Origin: JAAGZL01 sp050291365
GTDB lineage: Bacteria > Pseudomonadota > Gammaproteobacteria > Chromatiales > Chromatiaceae
DNA: 64,000 bases
Direction of reading: 5' to 3'
NCBI GenBank assembly: GCA_050291365.1
Contig: JBNKJS010000041.1
Coordinates: 62,001-126,000, forward strand
The translations under genes and the position numbers were made by a program. The notes beneath the pieces are model-generated. The model worked only from the letters and a program-made list of their open reading frames with translations. It had not been told where the DNA came from and did no database searches. Position 1 is the stretch's first letter; each line of letters opens with the position of its first letter. Shown in pieces: positions 60,148 to 64,000 of the stretch.

Positions 60148-63060
60148 ATGAGCAAGAAATCCGCCGCAAAAGAGACAAAAGATACCTCTGAGAAAAACAC
60201 ACCCAGTCATATAGTCGGAGTTGGAGCATCTGCCGGCGGACTGGAGGCGATTGAATCTTTCTTCAAGGCCATGCCATCAAATAGCGGCGTGGCCTTTGTG
60301 GTTGTGCAGCACCTTTCTCCTGACCACAAAAGCCTTATGGTGGAACTGCTGTCTAAACATACCCACATGTCGGTAGAACGGGACTGTGTCTATCTTATCC
60401 CGCCGAATCACAACCTTAGACTGTTCCATGGAACTCTCCTGCTTACTGAACAGCAAAGGGATCTGCGGGGCATCAACCTGCCCATCGATATATTCCTGCG
60501 TTCCCTGGCAGAAGATCAGGGAGACAAGGCTATTGCCATCATCCTTTCCGGAACCGGTAGTGACGGCACCAGTGGCATCCGCGCCATTAAAGAGGAACTG
60601 GGCATGGTCATGGTGCAGTCGGAAGAGAGTGCTGCCTTCGACGGCATGCCGCGCAGCGCCATTGCAACCGGCCTGGTCGACTTCGTTATGGCGCCGGAAG
60701 ATATGCCGAACCAGCTGCTCTCCTACCTGGATCACCCCTTCGCCTCCAAGGATGAGATTGCCGGTAAGCTGCTGACCGATGATGATGGCCTGACCCGTAT
60801 CTTTGCCCTGCTGCGGGAACACAATAAGATCGATTTCACTTTCTACAAACCAACAACCATCGTCCGGCGTATTGAGCGGCGCATGGCTGTATGCCAGATC
60901 CACCAACTGAACGATTATGTGCGTTATCTGGAAAGCTACCCCATTGAGATCAATAATCTATACAAGGATCTGTTGATCGGGGTAACCAGCTTTTTCCGTG
61001 ACCCACCGGCCTTCGACGCCTTACATAAACATCTACCGGAGCTGATGAAGAACGCAAAAGACCGCAGCCTGCGACTGTGGGTTGCCGGTTGTTCCACCGG
61101 AGAAGAGGCCTACACCCTGGCCATACTCTGTCAGGAGGTAATGGAGAAGCACAACCTACATCTGGATGTAAAGATCTTTGCCACCGATATCGACCATGAC
61201 GCCACCATGCGCGCCAGTACCGGCACCTTTGCCGAAAGCGCCGTGGCCGAGATTGACCCTAGTCTGGTATCGAAATACTTCTATCCAAAAGAAGACAACT
61301 ATCTGATCAGTAGACAGATCCGTGAAATGGTGGTGTTCGCCAAACACAATCTGATTAAGGATCCACCTTTTACCAGTATCGATATGATCAGCTGCCGTAA
61401 CCTGCTGATCTATCTGCAGCCGGTGCTACAGCAACGGGCGCTTGAGATGTTTAATTTCGCCCTCAATCCCCAGGGCATTCTACTGCTGGGCAGTAGTGAA
61501 ACCACCGGAGATATGTCGGAGTATTTCGAACCCGTCGACCATAAGTGGCGTATCTATCAATCCAGAGGCCGCAAGAGACATATGGAACTCTCCACCCCGG
61601 CCGCCACATTAGATGCCAACCGTTGGCGTAGCAGCAGCCGTCTGGCAAGCAGGCATTCGGTCATTCAAACTCATGAAGAAGAGCGGCTGCTGGACCGGCT
61701 GTTGCAAAGCCTCTCCGGAGATTATCTACCTTTCTGCATGGTAATCAGTGAAGATATGGAGCTGATGCACCTGGTTGGCGACGCCAATAACTATCTGCGC
61801 TTCTCACCAGGAAAACCGGTTAACGATGTATCCAAGCTGGCCATCAAAGACCTGGCGATACCCATAAGCACTGGGGTACAAAAGGTTGTAAATAGTGGAG
61901 ATGAGCTGATCTATTCCAATATTCATCTGCACGACAGCAATACCCCGCACACCGTCAACATGCGGCTTAAACCACTGCCGGGCAAGAAGGGACAGGCACG
62001 ATTAATCGGCGTTTTCATAGAGGAGCTGCGGCGTGATGCGGATGAAGAACGCTCCCCCGTGGAGAGCTACGATGTGGGGCGCGAAGCAGAACAAAGAATC
62101 TCAGATCTGGAAAACGAACTGCAGTTCACCCGGGAAAACCTGCAAGCGACCGTGGAGGAGCTGGAGACCTCCAACGAGGAGTTGCAAGCCACCAACGAAG
62201 AGCTGTTGGCCAGTAACGAAGAGCTACAGAGCACCAACGAGGAACTGCAATCGGTCAACGAAGAGCTATACACCGTTAACTCCGAGTATCAGGGTAAGAT
62301 TATTGAACTAACAGAAGTTAACAATGATCTGGACAACCTGCTACAGAACATCAGGATTGCCACCCTGTTTGTGGACGAAAGCCTGGATATTCGCCGTTTT
62401 ACTCTGGCAGCAATGGAGTTGATGCAACTCATGGATCAGGATATCGGCCGTCCACTGAAACATATCTCACACAGTATGGGAGGACTGGATCTGCATGCCC
62501 TCGCCACCCAGGTGCAACAGAACAATCGGGGGTTGGAACAGGATATCCTAACCGATGATGGTAAGAAATTTCTGCTGCGCGTTCGTCCCTATCAGATATC
62601 TCCCAACCACTACTCAGGAGTGGTGCTCACCTTTTTCGATGTCACAGAACTACGCCAGGTCGAAGTGACCCTGCACGAACGTGAAACGCGCATGAAGGCC
62701 CTGTTGAATACCATCCCCGACGGTTACGTCCTCATCAACACCCTGGGCGTCATCCAGGAAGTCAACCAAATGGTTCAACAATTATTCGGGTATTCCAAAG
62801 AGGAGCTACTGGGACAAGAAGTAGAGATACTGATGCCGGAAGAGGCTGCCGAGGAACATAAAAAGTCCATTCGCAGTTATCTAAACGGTGGAGAACCTGA
62901 TGTCATGGGCAAACCACGCAATCTTCTGGCCCGCCATAAAGACGGCGCTTCGATCCCTATCTTGTTAACGCTTAATGAAGCCATTGATGGCGACAACCGC
63001 TGGTTCGTAGGAGTGATTCACGCCACAGGGACTGAGGCAAACACTGACGGTGTGTCGTAG
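60148..63060 (+). CDS. CheB-CheR-PAS fusion protein
   Basis: A 970-residue hybrid. The CheB methylesterase domain (about 20-205) has the catalytic Ser in GVGASAGGLEA, His in VVQHLSPDHKS and Asp in GTGSDGTSGIRAI, without a receiver domain. The CheR methyltransferase domain (about 220-480) has FFRDPPAF and WVAGCSTGEEAYTLA. Residues about 645-715 form a coiled coil of repeated NEELQ(A/S)TNEEL units. Two PAS-like domains follow (about 725-835 and 845-960). These fusions occur outside classical chemotaxis clusters and often act with kinases or cyclases; here a PAS-GGDEF gene follows with a TAGTG overlap. The start is the ATG after a run of A/T. Confidence 0.92.
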   Translation: MSKKSAAKETKDTSEKNTPSHIVGVGASAGGLEAIESFFKAMPSNSGVAFVVVQHLSPDHKSLMVELLSKHTHMSVERDCVYLIPPNHNLRLFHGTLLLTEQQRDLRGINLPIDIFLRSLAEDQGDKAIAIILSGTGSDGTSGIRAIKEELGMVMVQSEESAAFDGMPRSAIATGLVDFVMAPEDMPNQLLSYLDHPFASKDEIAGKLLTDDDGLTRIFALLREHNKIDFTFYKPTTIVRRIERRMAVCQIHQLNDYVRYLESYPIEINNLYKDLLIGVTSFFRDPPAFDALHKHLPELMKNAKDRSLRLWVAGCSTGEEAYTLAILCQEVMEKHNLHLDVKIFATDIDHDATMRASTGTFAESAVAEIDPSLVSKYFYPKEDNYLISRQIREMVVFAKHNLIKDPPFTSIDMISCRNLLIYLQPVLQQRALEMFNFALNPQGILLLGSSETTGDMSEYFEPVDHKWRIYQSRGRKRHMELSTPAATLDANRWRSSSRLASRHSVIQTHEEERLLDRLLQSLSGDYLPFCMVISEDMELMHLVGDANNYLRFSPGKPVNDVSKLAIKDLAIPISTGVQKVVNSGDELIYSNIHLHDSNTPHTVNMRLKPLPGKKGQARLIGVFIEELRRDADEERSPVESYDVGREAEQRISDLENELQFTRENLQATVEELETSNEELQATNEELLASNEELQSTNEELQSVNEELYTVNSEYQGKIIELTEVNNDLDNLLQNIRIATLFVDESLDIRRFTLAAMELMQLMDQDIGRPLKHISHSMGGLDLHALATQVQQNNRGLEQDILTDDGKKFLLRVRPYQISPNHYSGVVLTFFDVTELRQVEVTLHERETRMKALLNTIPDGYVLINTLGVIQEVNQMVQQLFGYSKEELLGQEVEILMPEEAAEEHKKSIRSYLNGGEPDVMGKPRNLLARHKDGASIPILLTLNEAIDGDNRWFVGVIHATGTEANTDGVS

Positions 63061-64000
63061 TGGATGACCAACTTCCCCCACTGAAGCTATCTGGCCAACA
63101 GCAATTAAGAGATGAGGCTGAACGTAAAGCAAGGGAACAGCGAAATGAACTACAGCAACTGAGTGATGCCGACCGCGAAAAGCTGTTACAGGAGTTGCAG
63201 ATCCACCAGATCGAACTAGAGATACAAAACGAAGAGCTTCGTGAAGCCCAGAGTCAACTGGAGTTCACCCGCCAACAATACATCGACCTGTATAACCTTG
63301 CCCCTGTGGGCTATGCCAGCCTAGATGATGCAGGACTTATCTGGCGCACCAACACCACCCTGTGCCGTTTGTTGGACATCAATCAAGACGCAATGACCGG
63401 ACGGGCCCTGGCCGACTTTATGGATGAGAGTGATCGAGAGAATTTTCTAGGCCGCTTCACCGCCTTCGCACGCAAGCCGCAGGGTAAACATATTGATGTG
63501 CGATTCTGCATCAGATCCAATAATGACGTTAAACACAGCTTCACCGGACGCATCCAGGGTCGACGCATTGCCGCAATGGCCCCCAATTATGGCATCAAGA
63601 TTCGCAGACAAGAGACCTTGCTGGTGATCATCAGCGATGTTACCGAGCTTAAAAAGAGCGAAGAACAGATTGAATACCAGGCCTTCCATGACATTCTTAC
63701 CGGACTGCCCAACCGGGCCAATCTGCAAGATCGTCTGGCCTTATCGCTTGCTCATGCCCGCCGCCATGGCCGTTTCGGTGCACTCCTGTTCATGGACCTT
63801 GACCACTTCAAAAACGTCAACGACTCTTTGGGTCATCATGTAGGAGATGAACTGCTGGTTAATTTTGCCAAACGTCTGAGAAACTCAATCCGCGAGGAGG
63901 ACCAACTGGTACGCATGGGAGGCGATGAATTTATAATTCTATTAGCAGAACAGAGTACGGACAGGGGATTAGCTGCAGTAAGTGGACAACGCCTGGCACA
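63060..64000 (+). CDS. PAS-GGDEF protein (partial, continues beyond window)
   Basis: The frame opens at a GTG that shares its first base with the last base of the cheB-cheR stop (TAGTG) and stays open to the window end (313 codons). An N-terminal coiled coil (LQELQIHQIELEIQNEELREAQ, the segment typical of partners of CheB-CheR-PAS proteins) leads to a PAS domain (about 80-200) and a GGDEF domain (ILTGLPNRANLQDRL, DLDHFKNVNDSLGHHVGD, RMGGDEFII). The active site is intact. More domains, such as EAL, may lie beyond the edge. It is translationally coupled to the fusion gene. Confidence 0.9.
   Translation, partial: MDDQLPPLKLSGQQQLRDEAERKAREQRNELQQLSDADREKLLQELQIHQIELEIQNEELREAQSQLEFTRQQYIDLYNLAPVGYASLDDAGLIWRTNTTLCRLLDINQDAMTGRALADFMDESDRENFLGRFTAFARKPQGKHIDVRFCIRSNNDVKHSFTGRIQGRRIAAMAPNYGIKIRRQETLLVIISDVTELKKSEEQIEYQAFHDILTGLPNRANLQDRLALSLAHARRHGRFGALLFMDLDHFKNVNDSLGHHVGDELLVNFAKRLRNSIREEDQLVRMGGDEFIILLAEQSTDRGLAAVSGQRLA

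Noticed and set aside
60277..60906. 209-codon minus-strand frame
   Set aside because: It is antisense to the CheB domain of the CheB-CheR fusion and shows no family features.

Overview
The window looks like chromosomal DNA of a free-living or symbiotic gammaproteobacterium with moderate GC. The evidence is the gene order rimP-nusA-infB-rbfA-truB-rpsO-pnp, the class of rne, glnS, gltX and rluC products, EnvZ/OmpR-, BaeSR- and FecIR-type regulators, and a nifV-nifW-nifZ-nifM run. The nif genes point to a diazotroph; many such gammaproteobacteria are sulfur oxidisers or symbionts, but nothing here fixes the genus.

Layout. 1-4.3 kb: the tail of an outer-membrane barrel protein, then a tightly overlapping operon (periplasmic protein, NapH-like membrane ferredoxin, CcdA/TauE-like membrane protein, ExbB, ExbD, TonB) that reads as a redox-linked TonB uptake system. 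4.3-5.2 kb: repeats, then a cold-shock gene. 5.4-11.2 kb: PilZ and DUF1631 proteins, an EnvZ/OmpR-type pair and a divergent Spy/CpxP-like gene with a candidate operator between them. 11.4-13 kb: a 5'-nucleotidase family protein. 13.1-20.3 kb: an accessory block (FecI-FecR-TonB receptor-propeller/cytochrome protein, and a PrlF-YhaV toxin-antitoxin pair) bounded on the left by a tRNA-Glu 3'-end fragment and on the right by the intact tRNA-Glu gene. 20.3-29.3 kb: tRNA-Glu and tRNA-Ala, glnS, gltX, a GGDEF-EAL protein, sppA, an HAD phosphatase and rluC. 29.3-33.1 kb: rne with a long leader and a low-molecular-weight phosphatase. 33.1-34 kb: a 281-bp tandem repeat block. 34-39.1 kb: a Lcl/EF-hand secreted protein convergent with a BaeSR-like pair, and a diguanylate cyclase. 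39.6-44.1 kb: DUF2130 protein with a relic of a second copy, tag, tas, and a peptidoglycan-binding-like protein. 44.3-53.1 kb: the pnp to rimP translation/transcription cluster, with an attenuator-like leader before rimP. 53.3-57.3 kb: nifV-nifW-nifZ-nifM plus a CitE-like lyase behind a sigma-54 promoter and a NifA-type upstream site. 57.7-64 kb: GAF-PAS-GGDEF-EAL, CheB-CheR-PAS and the start of a PAS-GGDEF protein.

How the parts fit. Cyclic-di-GMP signalling is prominent: four GGDEF proteins, two of them with EAL domains, and one PilZ protein. Envelope sensing is represented by two two-component systems and a Fec-type surface signalling system. Nitrogenase maturation genes have their own promoter. 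Intergenic space is rich in REP-like palindromes and short tandem repeats. No insertion sequence, integrase or CRISPR array was seen. The most unusual parts are the redox/TonB operon, the tRNA-Glu-bounded block, the CitE-like gene in the nif operon and the regulatory leaders.
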